DNA of 64,000 nt, taken from the NCBI GenBank assembly GCA_902729415.1, contig CACVCF010000135.1, positions 1 through 64,000 of the forward strand. The letters run 5' to 3'. Each line of letters opens with the position of its first letter. The first letter of the stretch is position 1. Below the pieces are notes generated by a model that ran no database searches, was not told the origin of the DNA, and was given only the letters and a program-made list of their open reading frames with translations. Source of the DNA: Terasakiella magnetica (GTDB lineage: Bacteria; Pseudomonadota; Alphaproteobacteria; Rhodospirillales; Magnetospirillaceae). Of the stretch, positions 35,183-44,715 are shown piece by piece. The position numbers were made by a program, and so were the translations under genes.

Positions 35183-35953
35183 ATGAGCAAGGAAACTTCA
35201 CGATTGCCACGGCCAAGCTTCGGCACAATTTCCCCAGGACGTCGCGTTTATGCCATTGGAGACATTCACGGGCGTGCCGATTTGCTCGAACGGATTCTTG
35301 ACGTCGCCGCCGCGGATCGCGGTCGGGCTTTGCCCGGCACGCCGACACCGGACCGTATCACCGTGGTGTTTCTTGGCGATCTCATCGACCGTGGTCCCGG
35401 CTCGGCCGAGGTGGTGGCGCGGGCGGAGGCGGGGGCGCCCGCGCACGGCCCTCTCTCCGGTGCGCAATGGATTACCCTGGCCGGCAATCACGAGGATTAT
35501 CTGGTCAGTTTTCTCCGGGATATTTCGGTCGGTCCGGCCTGGGTGCGCAATGGCGGCCAGGCGACCATCGCATCCTATGGCGCGGCCCTGGGCGATGACC
35601 GAGATTATGAGGGTTTGCAGGCGACCTTGTGGCGGGTGATCCCCGCCCATCACCTGCGTTTTCTCATCGACCTGCCCAAATGCCATGTGGAAGGAGGCTA
35701 TGTCTTCGTCCATGCGGGCATCCGGCCCGGAATTCCTCTCGACCATCAATCCGCCCTCGACCTGATGTGGATGCGAGAGCCGTTCATCAGCTGGAACCGC
35801 CCGTTGGAGCGCATGGTGGTCCACGGCCATACCATGGTGGCCGAACCGGAAATCCACCCCCACCGCATCGCCATTGATACCGGCGCCTATCGCAGCGACC
35901 GCCTGACCTGCCTGGTGCTGGAAGGTGAGGACAGGCGGTTTCTGACGACGTGA
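35183..35953 (+). CDS. Metallophosphatase of the PPP (Ser/Thr phosphatase-like) family
   Basis: A 256-residue enzyme with all dinuclear metal-site motifs: AIGDIHGR (about 24-31), FLGDLIDRGPGS (about 63-74), LAGNHEDYL (about 98-106), FVHAGIRPG (about 175) and VVHGHTMV (about 213). Bacterial members act on phosphoproteins, diadenosine tetraphosphate or other phosphoesters, so the substrate is open. It is divergent from the EAL-like operon and upstream of hldE, with about 90 bp after its stop containing a weak stem (35982-36007). Confidence 0.9.
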   Translation: MSKETSRLPRPSFGTISPGRRVYAIGDIHGRADLLERILDVAAADRGRALPGTPTPDRITVVFLGDLIDRGPGSAEVVARAEAGAPAHGPLSGAQWITLAGNHEDYLVSFLRDISVGPAWVRNGGQATIASYGAALGDDRDYEGLQATLWRVIPAHHLRFLIDLPKCHVEGGYVFVHAGIRPGIPLDHQSALDLMWMREPFISWNRPLERMVVHGHTMVAEPEIHPHRIAIDTGAYRSDRLTCLVLEGEDRRFLTT

Positions 35954-36042
35954 CCGGGGGGGGGCGCCTTTTGTCTTGCAAGCTCGGGTCCATTAGGTTA
36001 ACCGAGCCCGGAAGGTAGAACCCATCAGACTCCTGGGGCTCC

Positions 36043-37509
36043 ATGACCGAACTTTCCGCTCTCGCCGATCGTGTTCAACTCCTCCGCCATACACAGGTTT
36101 TGTGCATTGGCGATGCCATGCTCGACCGCTTCGTCTATGGAACGGTGGACCGGATCAGCCCCGAAGCCCCCATCCCGGTGGTGTTCATTGAGCGTGAGAC
36201 CGCCATGCTGGGCGGTGCGGGCAATGTGGTGCGCAATCTGGTGGCGCTGGGTGCCGCCCCGGCTTTCGTGTCGGTGGTGGGCGACGATACCGCCGGGCGT
36301 GAGGTGACGCGGCTGGTGGGCGAGCATGGCGAGATCGACCCCTGCATCGTGGTCGAGCCCGGACGTCAGACCACCATCAAGACCCGTTTCTTCGCCTCGC
36401 ATCAGCAATTGCTGCGCGCCGACCGCGAATCCCGCACCAAGGTCAGTGACGCCATCCGCGATCAGCTTCTGACCCGCGTTGACCGCCTGTTGGACAAAGC
36501 CGGGGTGATGGTTCTGTCGGATTACGGCAAGGGCGTGCTGGCGCCGCCGGTGGCGGGCGAGCTGATCCGCCGCGCCAAGGCCAAGGGCAAGCAGGTGGTG
36601 GTCGACCCCAAGGGCACCGATTACTCTATCTATGCCGGGGCCACCATCGTGACGCCCAACCGCAAGGAATTGTTCGAAGCGACCGGTCTGCCGGTGGATG
36701 GTGACGAGGCCGTTGTCGCCGCCGCCCGCCATCTGATCGAGACCTGCGGCATCGAAGCCGTGCTGGTCACCCGCTCGCAGGACGGTATGACCCTGGTGAC
36801 CGCTTCGGGCGAGATTCACCATCTGCCCGCCCAGGCGCGGGAAGTGTTCGACGTTTCCGGCGCGGGCGATACCGTGGTCGCCACCCTGGCGGCGGCTATC
36901 GCCTCGGGGGCTTCGCTGCTGGAGGGCGCCCATCTCGCCAATGTCGCCGCCGGAATCGTGGTGGGCAAAGTGGGCACCGCCGTGGCCTATGCCGAAGAGG
37001 TGGTGGCGGCGCTGCACCACGATGACCTGACCGCCGGGGAATCCAAGATCGTCACTCTGTCCGCTGCCTGTGAGTTGGCGGACCGCTGGCGGCGCAAGGG
37101 GATCAAGGTCGGCTTCACCAATGGCTGTTTCGACCTGCTGCATCCCGGCCACGTCTCGATCCTGACCCAGGCCAAGGCTGCTTGCGACCGTCTGGTGGTG
37201 GGGTTGAACAGTGACGCCTCGGTCCAGCGTCTCAAAGGTCCGACCCGCCCGGTGCAGTCGGAAGCATCGCGCGCCACCGTGCTGTCGTCGCTGGCCACCG
37301 TCGATCTGGTGGTGATCTTTGGCGAGGAGACACCGCTGTCTCTGATCGAAACCCTGCGTCCCGACGTCTTGATCAAGGGGGCTGATTACACCATCGCCAC
37401 GGTGGTCGGGGCCGAACAGGTCCAGTCCTGGGGCGGCAAGGTGGTTCTGGCTGAGCTGGTGAACGGTCAAAGCACCACCAACACCATCAAGCGGATGAAC
37501 GGTTCGTGA
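36043..37509 (+). CDS. hldE: Bifunctional heptose 7-phosphate kinase / heptose 1-phosphate adenylyltransferase HldE
   Basis: A 488-residue fusion for ADP-heptose synthesis (LPS inner core). Residues about 1-330 are a PfkB-type kinase: [11 protein letters not shown], the substrate region [14 protein letters not shown], and the C-terminal anion hole/catalytic base [17 protein letters not shown]. Residues about 350-488 are a nucleotidyltransferase with [18 protein letters not shown] and the ISSTS-like NGQSTTNTI near the end. GTGA overlap with queF. Confidence 0.96.
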   Translation: MTELSALADRVQLLRHTQVLCIGDAMLDRFVYGTVDRISPEAPIPVVFIERETAMLGGAGNVVRNLVALGAAPAFVSVVGDDTAGREVTRLVGEHGEIDPCIVVEPGRQTTIKTRFFASHQQLLRADRESRTKVSDAIRDQLLTRVDRLLDKAGVMVLSDYGKGVLAPPVAGELIRRAKAKGKQVVVDPKGTDYSIYAGATIVTPNRKELFEATGLPVDGDEAVVAAARHLIETCGIEAVLVTRSQDGMTLVTASGEIHHLPAQAREVFDVSGAGDTVVATLAAAIASGASLLEGAHLANVAAGIVVGKVGTAVAYAEEVVAALHHDDLTAGESKIVTLSAACELADRWRRKGIKVGFTNGCFDLLHPGHVSILTQAKAACDRLVVGLNSDASVQRLKGPTRPVQSEASRATVLSSLATVDLVVIFGEETPLSLIETLRPDVLIKGADYTIATVVGAEQVQSWGGKVVLAELVNGQSTTNTIKRMNGS

Positions 37510-37958
37510 GCGGCCCCGGCCTCACCCAACTGGGGCAGCAGACACCGCTTCCCTCCAGTCCCGAGGCGGCGGTGCTGGAGGTGGTGCCCAATCCTCACCC
37601 CGGCAGCCTCTATCTGGTGCGCTTCGCCGCCCCGGAATTCACTTCGCTGTGCCCCATCACCGGCCAGCCCGATTTCGCGCATATGGTGATCGATTACGTG
37701 CCTGAGGGCTCGCTGGTGGAAAGCAAGTCGCTGAAGCTGTTCCTGGGCGCGTTCCGTAATCACGGCGCCTTTCACGAGGACTGCACCATCGCCATTGGTA
37801 AGCGGCTGGTGGCTGCTTGTGCGCCGCGCTGGCTGCGCATCGGCGGCTATTGGTACCCGCGCGGCGGCATCCCCATCGATGTGTTCTGGCAGACCGGCGC
37901 CCCGCCCGAGGGGCTGTGGCTGCCCGATCAGGGCGTACCGTCCTATCGTGGCCGATAA
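37506..37958 (+). CDS. queF: NADPH-dependent 7-cyano-7-deazaguanine reductase QueF
   Basis: A 150-residue unimodular QueF that reduces preQ0 to preQ1 in queuosine biosynthesis. The catalytic cysteine lies in [14 protein letters not shown] (about C49). The NADPH/substrate motif [22 protein letters not shown] (about 72-93) is intact. The GTG start at 37506 overlaps the hldE stop (GTGA), and the 3' end overlaps queG by 11 bp. The pairing of QueF with QueG places two consecutive-pathway enzymes together. Confidence 0.96.
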   Translation: MSGPGLTQLGQQTPLPSSPEAAVLEVVPNPHPGSLYLVRFAAPEFTSLCPITGQPDFAHMVIDYVPEGSLVESKSLKLFLGAFRNHGAFHEDCTIAIGKRLVAACAPRWLRIGGYWYPRGGIPIDVFWQTGAPPEGLWLPDQGVPSYRGR

Positions 37959-38997
37959 GAAAGAGCGTATCCGCGCCAAGGCCTTGGACCTGGGCTTTTC
38001 CGCCGTCGGCTTCGCCACCGCCGCCTCTGACCCCACCCTGGCCGAGCGGTTGGGAGTCTATCTGGCCGAAGGGCGTCATGGCGACATGGCCTGGATGGAG
38101 GAAACGGCGGCACGGCGTGCCAGTCCCCAGGCCCTGTGGCCCGAAGCCAGAAGCGTCATTGCGCTCGGCACCAATTACGCCCCGTCCGGCGACGCCCTGG
38201 CGCTGACCCGGCATCCTGAACGCGGCAATGTCAGCGTCTATGCCCGCAACCGTGACTATCACGACACGGTGAAGAAGCGGCTGAAGGCGTTGGGACGCTG
38301 GCTGGCCACCGAATATGGCTGCGAGTTGAAGGTATTTGTCGATACCGCCCCGGTGATGGAAAAACCGCTGGCTGCGGCGGCCGGGCTGGGATGGCAGGGC
38401 AAGCACACCAATCTGGTGTCGCGGCGCTTCGGCTCGTGGCTGTTCCTGTCGGAGATATTCACCACCTTGGATCTGGAGCCGGACCCGCCCGAGCGGGACC
38501 ATTGCGGATCATGCCGTGCCTGTGCCGATGCCTGTCCCACCGGGGCGCTGGATGGTGCGGGACGCATCGAGCCACGCCGCTGCATCTCGTATCTGACCAT
38601 CGAGACCAAGGGCGGCATTGATGCCGAATTGCGGCCCTTGATGGGCAACCGTGTCTATGGCTGTGATGATTGTATGGCGGCCTGCCCGTGGAACAAGTTC
38701 GCCCCCCCCACCCGCGAACCGGATTTTTTGCCGCGGGTCGAGCTGACCGCGCCGTTATTGGCGGATCTGGCGGCGTTGGATGATGATGGGTTCCGCGAGG
38801 TCTTTACCGCCTCGCCGGTCAAGCGGGCGGGGCGGGACCGCTTTATCGCTGCGGTCCTGATCGCCATGGGCAACAGCGGGCGGCACGGTTTTTTAGAGCA
38901 GATCAACCGGTTCAGGGACGATGCCTCGCCCCTGGTTCGGGATATGGCGGATTGGGCCGCCTCAGCTATCGGCGGCCAGGGCACGGGCCATCTGTGA
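37948..38997 (+). CDS. queG: Epoxyqueuosine reductase QueG
   Basis: A 349-residue cobalamin-dependent iron-sulfur enzyme catalysing the last step of tRNA queuosine formation. Two [4Fe-4S] motifs are clear: [16 protein letters not shown] (about 187-202) and [14 protein letters not shown] (about 239-252, preceded by GNRVYG). The N-terminal DUF1730-type domain has [16 protein letters not shown] and the C-terminus carries HEAT-like helices. GTG at 37948 is inferred because the family N-terminus ([22 protein letters not shown]) begins there. The 3' end overlaps the convergent XRE gene by 36 bp. Confidence 0.95.
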   Translation: MADKKERIRAKALDLGFSAVGFATAASDPTLAERLGVYLAEGRHGDMAWMEETAARRASPQALWPEARSVIALGTNYAPSGDALALTRHPERGNVSVYARNRDYHDTVKKRLKALGRWLATEYGCELKVFVDTAPVMEKPLAAAAGLGWQGKHTNLVSRRFGSWLFLSEIFTTLDLEPDPPERDHCGSCRACADACPTGALDGAGRIEPRRCISYLTIETKGGIDAELRPLMGNRVYGCDDCMAACPWNKFAPPTREPDFLPRVELTAPLLADLAALDDDGFREVFTASPVKRAGRDRFIAAVLIAMGNSGRHGFLEQINRFRDDASPLVRDMADWAASAIGGQGTGHL

Positions 38998-39417
38998 CAG
39001 GGCTTCCTGGTGCTTTTCATTGCTGATGCTGGTGAAGTTGCGCGCCAGCTCCAGGCACATGCGCTGCCGCGCCGTCAGGTCGCCGCCGCGCTGGGTATTG
39101 AGCCCCTCATAGAAGAACCCCACCGGCACCCCCAGAACCTGGGCGATCTCGTACAGCCGCCCGGCCGAGATCCGGTTGATGCCACGCTCGTACTTATGGG
39201 CCTGCTGGTAGGTGACACCGATCAAATCGGCCATCTGCTGCTGTGACAGACCCAGCATGATGCGACGTTCACGAATCCGGGTGCCCACATACCTGTCGGT
39301 ATCGTTGGCACGGTTCATGGGCCGTGGGGCTTTGGTTTCGGTTGTATCGGGCATGGTACTCAATTGTTTGCTAATCCTGTGTCCCGAGCCTCGGGATTTG
39401 ACTGCTGTATCAGGCAT
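38962..39417 (-). CDS. XRE-family helix-turn-helix regulator
   Basis: A 151-residue regulator with a Cro/C1-type HTH (about 43-97: VGTRIRERRIMLGLSQQQMADLIGVTYQQAHKYERGINRISAGRLYEIAQVLGV), followed by a helical tail. The form GLSQQ.MA..IGVTYQQ.HKYE is typical of alphaproteobacterial regulators such as those near stress or motility genes. Two starts are possible: ATG 39417 with GGAAGG seven bases upstream, or ATG 39354 with a weak site; both begin MPDT. A 7-bp inverted repeat lies between them. Confidence 0.85.
   Translation of the reverse strand: MPDTAVKSRGSGHRISKQLSTMPDTTETKAPRPMNRANDTDRYVGTRIRERRIMLGLSQQQMADLIGVTYQQAHKYERGINRISAGRLYEIAQVLGVPVGFFYEGLNTQRGGDLTARQRMCLELARNFTSISNEKHQEALSQMARALAADS
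39382..39396. promoter_or_regulatory. Inverted repeat, possible autoregulatory operator
   Basis: TCCCGAG-C-CTCGGGA, a perfect 7-bp inverted repeat with a one-base centre, lies 28 bp upstream of the second possible start of the XRE gene. If that start is used, it is in the right place for an operator of the regulator. Confidence 0.35.
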
Positions 39418-39521
39418 GGCAAGCCTTCCCCGTGCATAGTCGGAATCATCCGATGGAGCAACCCGAAACTAGCGACACCTGTGGAAAACCGAAATTGTAG
39501 TCACGGTGTCGTGGTGAGTAT

Positions 39522-39542
39522 TGTTTATATAGTGTTTATATA
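39522..39542. promoter_or_regulatory. AT-rich direct repeat, two copies one helical turn apart
   Basis: TGTTTATATA occurs at 39522-39531 and 39533-39542, an 11-bp period, in an otherwise GC-rich region of about 270 bp without genes (39418-39686). It could be a promoter or regulator site for the leftward XRE gene. Nothing else in this gap was recognised. Confidence 0.35.
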
Positions 39543-39686
39543 CACTGTGACGGTATGCAACCAGAGCGCACCAACTTCAGAATGAGAATGCGTGGCAGGT
39601 TGGTTGATGCCAATCCGGCTTGAGCGCCGCATCTAAGAGATGGGGATCGTCCCTCCCCTTCACCAGGGGGCCTCAAAGAGAAGAGG

Positions 39687-40136
39687 TCAGACGGCCAAAT
39701 CCAGGGATTTGCCTGAAGACAGCTGCGGCAGCAGCAGATCGCCCGCCGATGGGGGCGTGGGTTCGGCTGATGCTGCCGAACGGGCATAGGCCGAGTGTCC
39801 CGCCAACTGAGCCGATGGCGGCGGGGTATTGTCTTGTTCCTGGGACAAAGACTGCGCGATGAAGGCCGAAAAGGGCAGGGGCGAACCCAGTCCCTCCGCC
39901 CGGTCGCCGGAGGCGGGGCGGCGGTCAGACGAGGACGCAGAGGATGGATCTCGCGCGCGGTCCTCGTTGCGTTGGGTCTTTTGCTGCGGGGGGCGATGGG
40001 AGACCTGGAGGGAATCCAGAAGGTCGAACCGGGGCTGGGCTGCTTGCGCAGCCGCCACGGAACCGGGACGCGTGGCAGCGGCAGTGGCGCGGATATCCGG
40101 CGCGCTGCCCTGAACCGTGATGCCGTCGAGCGACAT
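39687..40136 (-). CDS. Low-complexity hypothetical protein
   Basis: A 149-residue protein rich in Ala, Ser, Pro, Gln and Arg, predicted largely disordered, with no signal peptide or membrane segment. Segments SLDGITVQGSAPDIRATAAATRPGS and FDLLDSLQVSHRPPQQKTQRN precede a helical patch (LPFSAFIAQSLSQEQ). GGGAGGGG about 7 bases before the ATG at 40136 favours this start and supports expression. Family not recognised. The C-terminal LLLPQLSSGKSLDLAV is a short hydrophobic motif that might bind a partner. Confidence 0.5.
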   Translation of the reverse strand: MSLDGITVQGSAPDIRATAAATRPGSVAAAQAAQPRFDLLDSLQVSHRPPQQKTQRNEDRARDPSSASSSDRRPASGDRAEGLGSPLPFSAFIAQSLSQEQDNTPPPSAQLAGHSAYARSAASAEPTPPSAGDLLLPQLSSGKSLDLAV

Positions 40137-40215
40137 CGCTTCCCCTCCCACTGAGGTATAAGGAGTCCAGTCTACGACTCTCGGGTGGGAAATCGCAAAG
40201 AGATTCCGGTTTGTT

Positions 40216-40243
40216 CCCCTCGATCACCGGGGGATCGAGGGGG
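40216..40243 (-). terminator. Hairpin after the PCuAC gene
   Basis: A 10-bp stem CCCCTCGATC/GATCGAGGGG lies about 20 bp past the stop of the copper chaperone gene. No U-tract follows on the minus strand, so it may be an mRNA end-stabiliser or a weak terminator. Confidence 0.45.
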
Positions 40244-40263
40244 GGTAAAGTCCGGTGAGGGGC

Positions 40264-40857
40264 TTAGTTTGCGTGCATCTGATCGTGCATGGCCTTATGG
40301 GCGGGGTCTTTCATGTGCTCTTCGTGCATGGCCTTATAGGCTGGGTCCGCCATGTGCGCGTCGTGCATGGAGTGATCCATGGCGGCGGGAGCGGCGGGAG
40401 CGGCAGGAGCGGCGGCGCCCGCGCCTTCCACTGTGACATCCACCGTGACGGACCCCGCCTTGGCAAAGGTCAGGGTGAGGGGGAAGGTCTGGCCCGGCTT
40501 CAATTGCTGCTTCAGGTCCACCAACATCAGGTGCAGGCCGCCGGGATTGAATTCGACGCGCTTGCCCGCCGCCACGTCTACCGTTTGTTGCGGTTGCATC
40601 TTCATCATGCCGTCGGCGTGGACGTGACGATGGAACTCGACCTTTGCCGCCACCGGGCTGGCGGCGGCGGTCAGGGTTTCGACCTCGGTGCCCGCATTGC
40701 TGAGAGTGATGAAGGCGATGCCGACGGTGTTGGCGGTGCTGGTGGCTCGCGCCCAAGCCTGGGTGACGGTGATGGCGCCCGTCTTGGCTTGGGCTGCTTC
40801 GGCCGGGAGGCTGGCGGCCAGCAGCAGGGCCAGCGCAATTCCCAGAACGGTTTTCAT
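40264..40857 (-). CDS. PCuAC-family periplasmic copper chaperone with His/Met-rich tail
   Basis: A 197-residue exported protein (signal peptide ends SLPAEA). The PCuAC (DUF461) domain shows the copper site spread as H76/H78/H80, M84/M85/M87 and the pair H109-L-M111 (GGLHLML). PCuAC proteins deliver Cu(I) to the CuA/CuB sites of cytochrome oxidases. After an Ala/Pro linker, the last ~38 residues form a His/Met-rich tail (MDHSMHDAHMADPAYKAMHEEHM...), a probable extra copper-binding arm. A GGAGAAAA site precedes the ATG. Confidence 0.9.
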   Translation of the reverse strand: MKTVLGIALALLLAASLPAEAAQAKTGAITVTQAWARATSTANTVGIAFITLSNAGTEVETLTAAASPVAAKVEFHRHVHADGMMKMQPQQTVDVAAGKRVEFNPGGLHLMLVDLKQQLKPGQTFPLTLTFAKAGSVTVDVTVEGAGAAAPAAPAAPAAMDHSMHDAHMADPAYKAMHEEHMKDPAHKAMHDQMHAN

Positions 40858-41002
40858 CTGCGATTTTCTCCGCGGAACGTCATATTCGAAGGCGGGTATT
40901 GAACCCCCGCTTGGGGATGAAAGCAATGAGCGATCACCCCGCCACTGCCCGCCACAGCCCGGTCGAGTGTTAAATTTCCGTTGATTTTTGCCACCAAGGC
41001 CA

Positions 41003-41031
41003 TTGCTCAAGCAGGGGCGGGCGGCTATCTT
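41003..41031 (+). promoter_or_regulatory. Possible pckA promoter
   Basis: TTGCTC, 17 bases, TATCTT in the 320-bp gap between the PCuAC start (40857) and pckA (41177). The leader that would follow is about 140 bases and holds a hairpin GGGCG/CGCCC near 41112-41126. Apart from this and the leftward PCuAC upstream region I see no gene in the gap. Confidence 0.35.
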
Positions 41032-41176
41032 CGCCTCCTCTTTAACGGCGGCGGCGCATTTTCAAGGCGCCATGACGGTGGTCGATCCGAATGAGGCTCG
41101 TCCAATCCGGGGGCGTTGAGCGCCCGGAAAGGGAGAGAGGGCGCCACCAGTGTTTTCTATGGGAGCACGATAAAAA

Positions 41177-43021
41177 ATGAGCAAACTCGGTATTCCTGGT
41201 GGCACCACGATGAATGCCAAGCTGTTGGCCTGGATCGACGAGATGGCGCGCCTGTGCCGCCCCTCCAGCATCCATATCTGCGACGGCTCCCAGAAGGAAT
41301 ACGATGCCCTGTGCGAGATGATGGTCGCCAGCGGCACCATGGTCAAACTGAACGAGAAGTTGCGGCCCGGCAGCTATCTGTGCCGGTCCGATCCCCGTGA
41401 CGTCGCCCGTGTTGAAGACCGTACCTTTATCTGCTCCCACAATAAGAACGATGCCGGTCCGACCAACAATTGGGTCGAGCCGAAGGAAATGAAGGCCCGC
41501 ATGCAGAAGCTGTATGACGGCTGCATGAAGGGCCGCACCATGTATGTGGTGCCGTTCTCCATGGGGCCGCTGGGCTCGAACATCGCCCATATCGGCGTTC
41601 AGATCACCGATTCCGCCTATGCCGTCGCCAATATGCGCATCATGACCCGCATGGGTCAGCCGGTGCTCGACATCATCGGCTCCGATGGCGATTTCGTGGA
41701 ATGCCTGCATTCGGTGGGTGCGCCCCTGGCCGAAGGTCAGACCGATGTGGTGTGGCCGTGCAATCCCGACAACATCACCATTTCCCACTTCCCCGAGGAC
41801 CGTCAGATCTGGTCGTTCGGTTCGGGCTATGGCGGCAACGCCCTGTTGGGCAAGAAGTGCTTCGCGCTGCGCATCGCCTCGGCCATGGCCCGCGACGAAG
41901 GCTGGCTGGCCGAGCACATGCTGATTGTCGGTGTGGAAAGCCCCCAGGGCGAGAAGACCTATGTCGCCGCCGCCTTCCCCAGCGCCTGCGGTAAGACCAA
42001 CTTCGCCATGCTGGTGCCGCCCAAGGGTTTCGAGGGCTGGAAGATCTGGACTGTCGGCGACGACATCGCCTGGATCAAGCCGGGCGCCGACGGCAAGTTC
42101 TACGCCATCAACCCGGAAGCCGGGTTCTTCGGCGTCGCCCCGGGCACCGGTGCTGCCACCAACCCCAGCGCCATGGCCGCCTGTTCCAAGAACTCGATCT
42201 TCACCAATGTGGCGATGACCGATGACGGCGATGTGTGGTGGGAAGGCATGAGCGATGCCGCTCCGGCCCATCTGATCGACTGGAAGGGCAAGGATTGGAC
42301 GCCTGAGTCCAAGGACCCCGCCGCTCACCCCAACGCCCGCTTCACCGCGCCGGTCGGCCAGTGCCCCAGCGTTGACCCCGATTGGGAAAATCCGACGGGC
42401 GTGCCCATTTCCGCCTTCATCGTCGGCGGCCGTCTGTCCAAGAACGCGCCGCTGGTGGTGCAGTCGTTCAATTGGGCGCACGGCGTTTATCTGGGCTCCA
42501 CCATGGGCTCGGAGGCCACCGCCGCCGCCGTGGGCCAAGCCGCCATCCGCCGCGACCCCTTCGCCATGCTGCCGTTCTGCGGCTACAACATGGCCGACTA
42601 CTTCAACCACTGGCTCAACATGGGCCGCAAGGTCAACAATCCGCCGCCGATCTTCCGCGTCAACTGGTTCCGCCGCGACGAGAACAACAAGTTCATGTGG
42701 CCGGGCTATGGCCAGAACATGCGGGTTCTGAAGTGGATCGTCGATCGTGTCCGCGGCAATGCCCGCGGTGTCGAATCGCCCATCGGTCTGGTTCCCCAGT
42801 ACGAGGACATCGAGTGGAACGGTCTCGAGTACTCGCGCGACAAGTTCCAGGAGCTGATGCGCATCGACCGCGAGGCCGGTGTCGCCGATGCCCGCAGCCA
42901 GGAAGAACTGTTCGATAAGTTCTTCGACCGGGTGCCGAAGGAGATGCTGTACGAGCGCGAATTGCTGAAGTCGCGCCTGTGGCGTGCTCCGGCGGTATGG
43001 GAACTGGCACGCGAGCGCTAG
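41177..43021 (+). CDS. pckA: Phosphoenolpyruvate carboxykinase (GTP)
   Basis: A 614-residue gluconeogenic enzyme that converts oxaloacetate plus GTP to phosphoenolpyruvate, CO2 and GDP. Length and motifs are those of the GTP class: the kinase-1 P-loop [13 protein letters not shown] (about 269-281), the metal and substrate region [32 protein letters not shown], and the guanine-binding [20 protein letters not shown] site lies about 11 bases upstream. It is monocistronic between a promoter candidate and a strong terminator. Confidence 0.97.
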   Translation: MSKLGIPGGTTMNAKLLAWIDEMARLCRPSSIHICDGSQKEYDALCEMMVASGTMVKLNEKLRPGSYLCRSDPRDVARVEDRTFICSHNKNDAGPTNNWVEPKEMKARMQKLYDGCMKGRTMYVVPFSMGPLGSNIAHIGVQITDSAYAVANMRIMTRMGQPVLDIIGSDGDFVECLHSVGAPLAEGQTDVVWPCNPDNITISHFPEDRQIWSFGSGYGGNALLGKKCFALRIASAMARDEGWLAEHMLIVGVESPQGEKTYVAAAFPSACGKTNFAMLVPPKGFEGWKIWTVGDDIAWIKPGADGKFYAINPEAGFFGVAPGTGAATNPSAMAACSKNSIFTNVAMTDDGDVWWEGMSDAAPAHLIDWKGKDWTPESKDPAAHPNARFTAPVGQCPSVDPDWENPTGVPISAFIVGGRLSKNAPLVVQSFNWAHGVYLGSTMGSEATAAAVGQAAIRRDPFAMLPFCGYNMADYFNHWLNMGRKVNNPPPIFRVNWFRRDENNKFMWPGYGQNMRVLKWIVDRVRGNARGVESPIGLVPQYEDIEWNGLEYSRDKFQELMRIDREAGVADARSQEELFDKFFDRVPKEMLYERELLKSRLWRAPAVWELARER

Positions 43022-43042
43022 AAGAGGCTCAGCATTAAAGAC

Positions 43043-43073
43043 AACCCCCCGCCGGAAACGGCGGGGGGTTTTG
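43043..43073 (+). terminator. Rho-independent terminator of pckA
   Basis: A 12-bp stem (AACCCCCCGCCG with CGGCGGGGGGTT) closed by a GAAA tetraloop and followed by TTTTGTTT, 22 bp after the pckA stop. It may also serve the convergent lipoprotein gene. Confidence 0.93.
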
Positions 43074-43087
43074 TTTGCCGGGTGGGA

Positions 43088-43528
43088 TCAATCCGCGGGT
43101 AAGGCGGGGACCGAGGGCTTGTCCGGTTCCAAAGGCTGGCTTTGATGCTCGATCAGGGTGACCGGGGCGGTGTCGGAGCCCACGGCCCGCATGCGGGGGC
43201 TGACCTTGGAGGAGAACGTGAAGAAGCGCAACTTGTCGTCGGGAGAGAACATCAGATTCGCCTCTTCCGAATCCACGTTCCAGCCGCCCCAGATATAGCC
43301 CGCCACGGGGGCGAAATTGGCGATCCGGGTATGAGCGCGCGAGCCGATATAGGTGAGCATGCGGCTGCCGTCGGCCAAAACCTCATTGCGGTCGGGCTTA
43401 CCAAGAGCGGCGATGACCTCGGTCGAGGTGGAATCGCCTGATTTGAAGCGCGACATGGCGGTGTCGTCCACACGGGCGCAGCCAGCCAGCAGTATCAGCC
43501 CCATGGTTGCGGCCAGGACATGCTTCAT
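43088..43528 (-). CDS. SmpA/OmlA (BamE)-like lipoprotein
   Basis: A 146-residue lipoprotein with lipobox LLAGC (C17). The mature part has SRFKSGDSTSTEVIAALGKPDRNEVLADGSRMLTYI, which matches the SmpA/OmlA pattern (helix, GxxTxxEVxxxLGxPxxxxxxxxGxxxxxY). BamE belongs to this superfamily, but this protein is longer and its role in the BAM complex cannot be assumed. ATG 43528 begins the signal peptide; an upstream ATG at 43549 is possible. Confidence 0.8.
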   Translation of the reverse strand: MKHVLAATMGLILLAGCARVDDTAMSRFKSGDSTSTEVIAALGKPDRNEVLADGSRMLTYIGSRAHTRIANFAPVAGYIWGGWNVDSEEANLMFSPDDKLRFFTFSSKVSPRMRAVGSDTAPVTLIEHQSQPLEPDKPSVPALPAD

Positions 43529-43679
43529 ACCCGTCTTTCCCATTCTGCCCATTACTCCCCTTCCGGTGGGGGCATCATCGCCCATCCGGGGGTGCGGTGC
43601 AACGTCGTGGGTTGACTCGCGGCCTCCCTGCGCCCAAGCATGCGGAGTTGTTTCCCTCATCCGGCGGAAGGACCATCCC

Positions 43680-44282
43680 ATGAAGCTACGCTATTCCACC
43701 ACCTCGCCTTTTGCCCGCAAATGCCTTGTGGTTGCCATGGAGACCGGACTTGAGGACCGGGTCGAGGTGGTCATCACCTCGCCGTGGGCCGAATCCGATC
43801 TGCCCAAGGACAACCCGCTGGGCAAGATCCCGGCTTTGGTTACCGATGGCGGCGAAGGTCTGTTCGATTCGCCGGTGATCTGCGAGTACCTGGATTCCCT
43901 GCATGGCGGCGTCCGGCTGCTGCCGCCCGAGGGCGGCAAGCGCTGGTCCCAGCTTCGGCTGGTCGCCCTGGGCGATGGCCTGCTCGATGCCCTGGTCGCC
44001 AAGCGGGTCGAGACAGCCATGCGGCCCGAGGACAAGCGCTGGGGCAACTGGATCGAGCGCCAGGACAAGGCGGTCGCTCGTAGCCTCGATGTTTTGGAGG
44101 ATGAATGCACCCTGTGGGGTAGCGATTTCCTGATGGGTCAGATCGCGGTGGCCTGCGCCCTCAGCTATGCCGATTTCCGCTTTGCCGCCGATGGCTGGCG
44201 CACGGGGCGTCCGCGCCTTGCCGCTTGGTTCGCAGAAATCGCCAAGCGGCCGTCCATGGTCCGATCCGAGCCCAAGGAATAG
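43680..44282 (+). CDS. Glutathione S-transferase family protein
   Basis: A 200-residue GST. The N-terminal thioredoxin-like domain (KLRYSTTSPFARKCLVVAMETGLEDRVEVV, then PLGKIPALVTDGGEGLFDSPVICEYLD) carries the glutathione-binding cis-Pro (IPAL) and the ES/DSPVI motif. The C-terminal domain is helical. The start is fixed by GGAAGGA eight bases before the ATG. The short gap to the cupin gene suggests co-transcription of the run 43680-46490. Confidence 0.9.
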   Translation: MKLRYSTTSPFARKCLVVAMETGLEDRVEVVITSPWAESDLPKDNPLGKIPALVTDGGEGLFDSPVICEYLDSLHGGVRLLPPEGGKRWSQLRLVALGDGLLDALVAKRVETAMRPEDKRWGNWIERQDKAVARSLDVLEDECTLWGSDFLMGQIAVACALSYADFRFAADGWRTGRPRLAAWFAEIAKRPSMVRSEPKE

Positions 44283-44287
44283 CAGCC

Positions 44288-44713
44288 ATGTCCGAGGTGG
44301 AGGGGATCATCGCCCGCCTGGGGCTTGAGCCCCACCCCGAGGGCGGCCACTATGGTGAGACGTGGCGGCACCACCCGGCTTCGGGCGGACGTGGAGCCGG
44401 AACCGCCATCTACTATCTGCTGCGGGCGGGCGAGCGCTCGCATTGGCATCGGGTTGATGCGGCCGAGATTTGGCATTTTTACGCGGGCTCTCCCCTGGTG
44501 CTATCCTTGTCCGAGGATGGCGCTGCCATGCGCGAGGTGGTGCTGGGGCCGGATGTTCTCGCCGGTCAAAGCCCCCAGGTGGTGGTACCCGCCCAGGTCT
44601 GGCAGGCGGCCCACTCTACCGGGGCGTGGAGTCTGGTGGGCTGCACCGTCTCGCCCGCCTTTGAGTTTTCGGGTTTCGAGATGGCCCCTGGCGACTGGAC
44701 ACCGGGAGAATGA
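44288..44713 (+). CDS. Cupin protein, DUF985 family
   Basis: A 141-residue cupin. The family signatures are LGLEPHPEGGHYGETWRHH at the N-terminus, AIYYLLRAGERSHWHRVDAAEIWHFYAGSPL (metal-ligand histidines) and GWxQxA-like VWQAAHSTGAWSLVGCTVSPAF. DUF985 proteins include YML079-like cupins of unresolved function. It starts five bp after the GST stop. Confidence 0.88.
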   Translation: MSEVEGIIARLGLEPHPEGGHYGETWRHHPASGGRGAGTAIYYLLRAGERSHWHRVDAAEIWHFYAGSPLVLSLSEDGAAMREVVLGPDVLAGQSPQVVVPAQVWQAAHSTGAWSLVGCTVSPAFEFSGFEMAPGDWTPGE

Positions 44714-44715
44714 GC

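Noticed and set aside
36025..37470. A 481-codon minus-strand frame opposite hldE
   Set aside because: Shadow of a clearly functional fusion gene.
41042..42610. A 522-codon minus-strand frame opposite pckA
   Set aside because: Shadow of the conserved pckA gene; no family signature.
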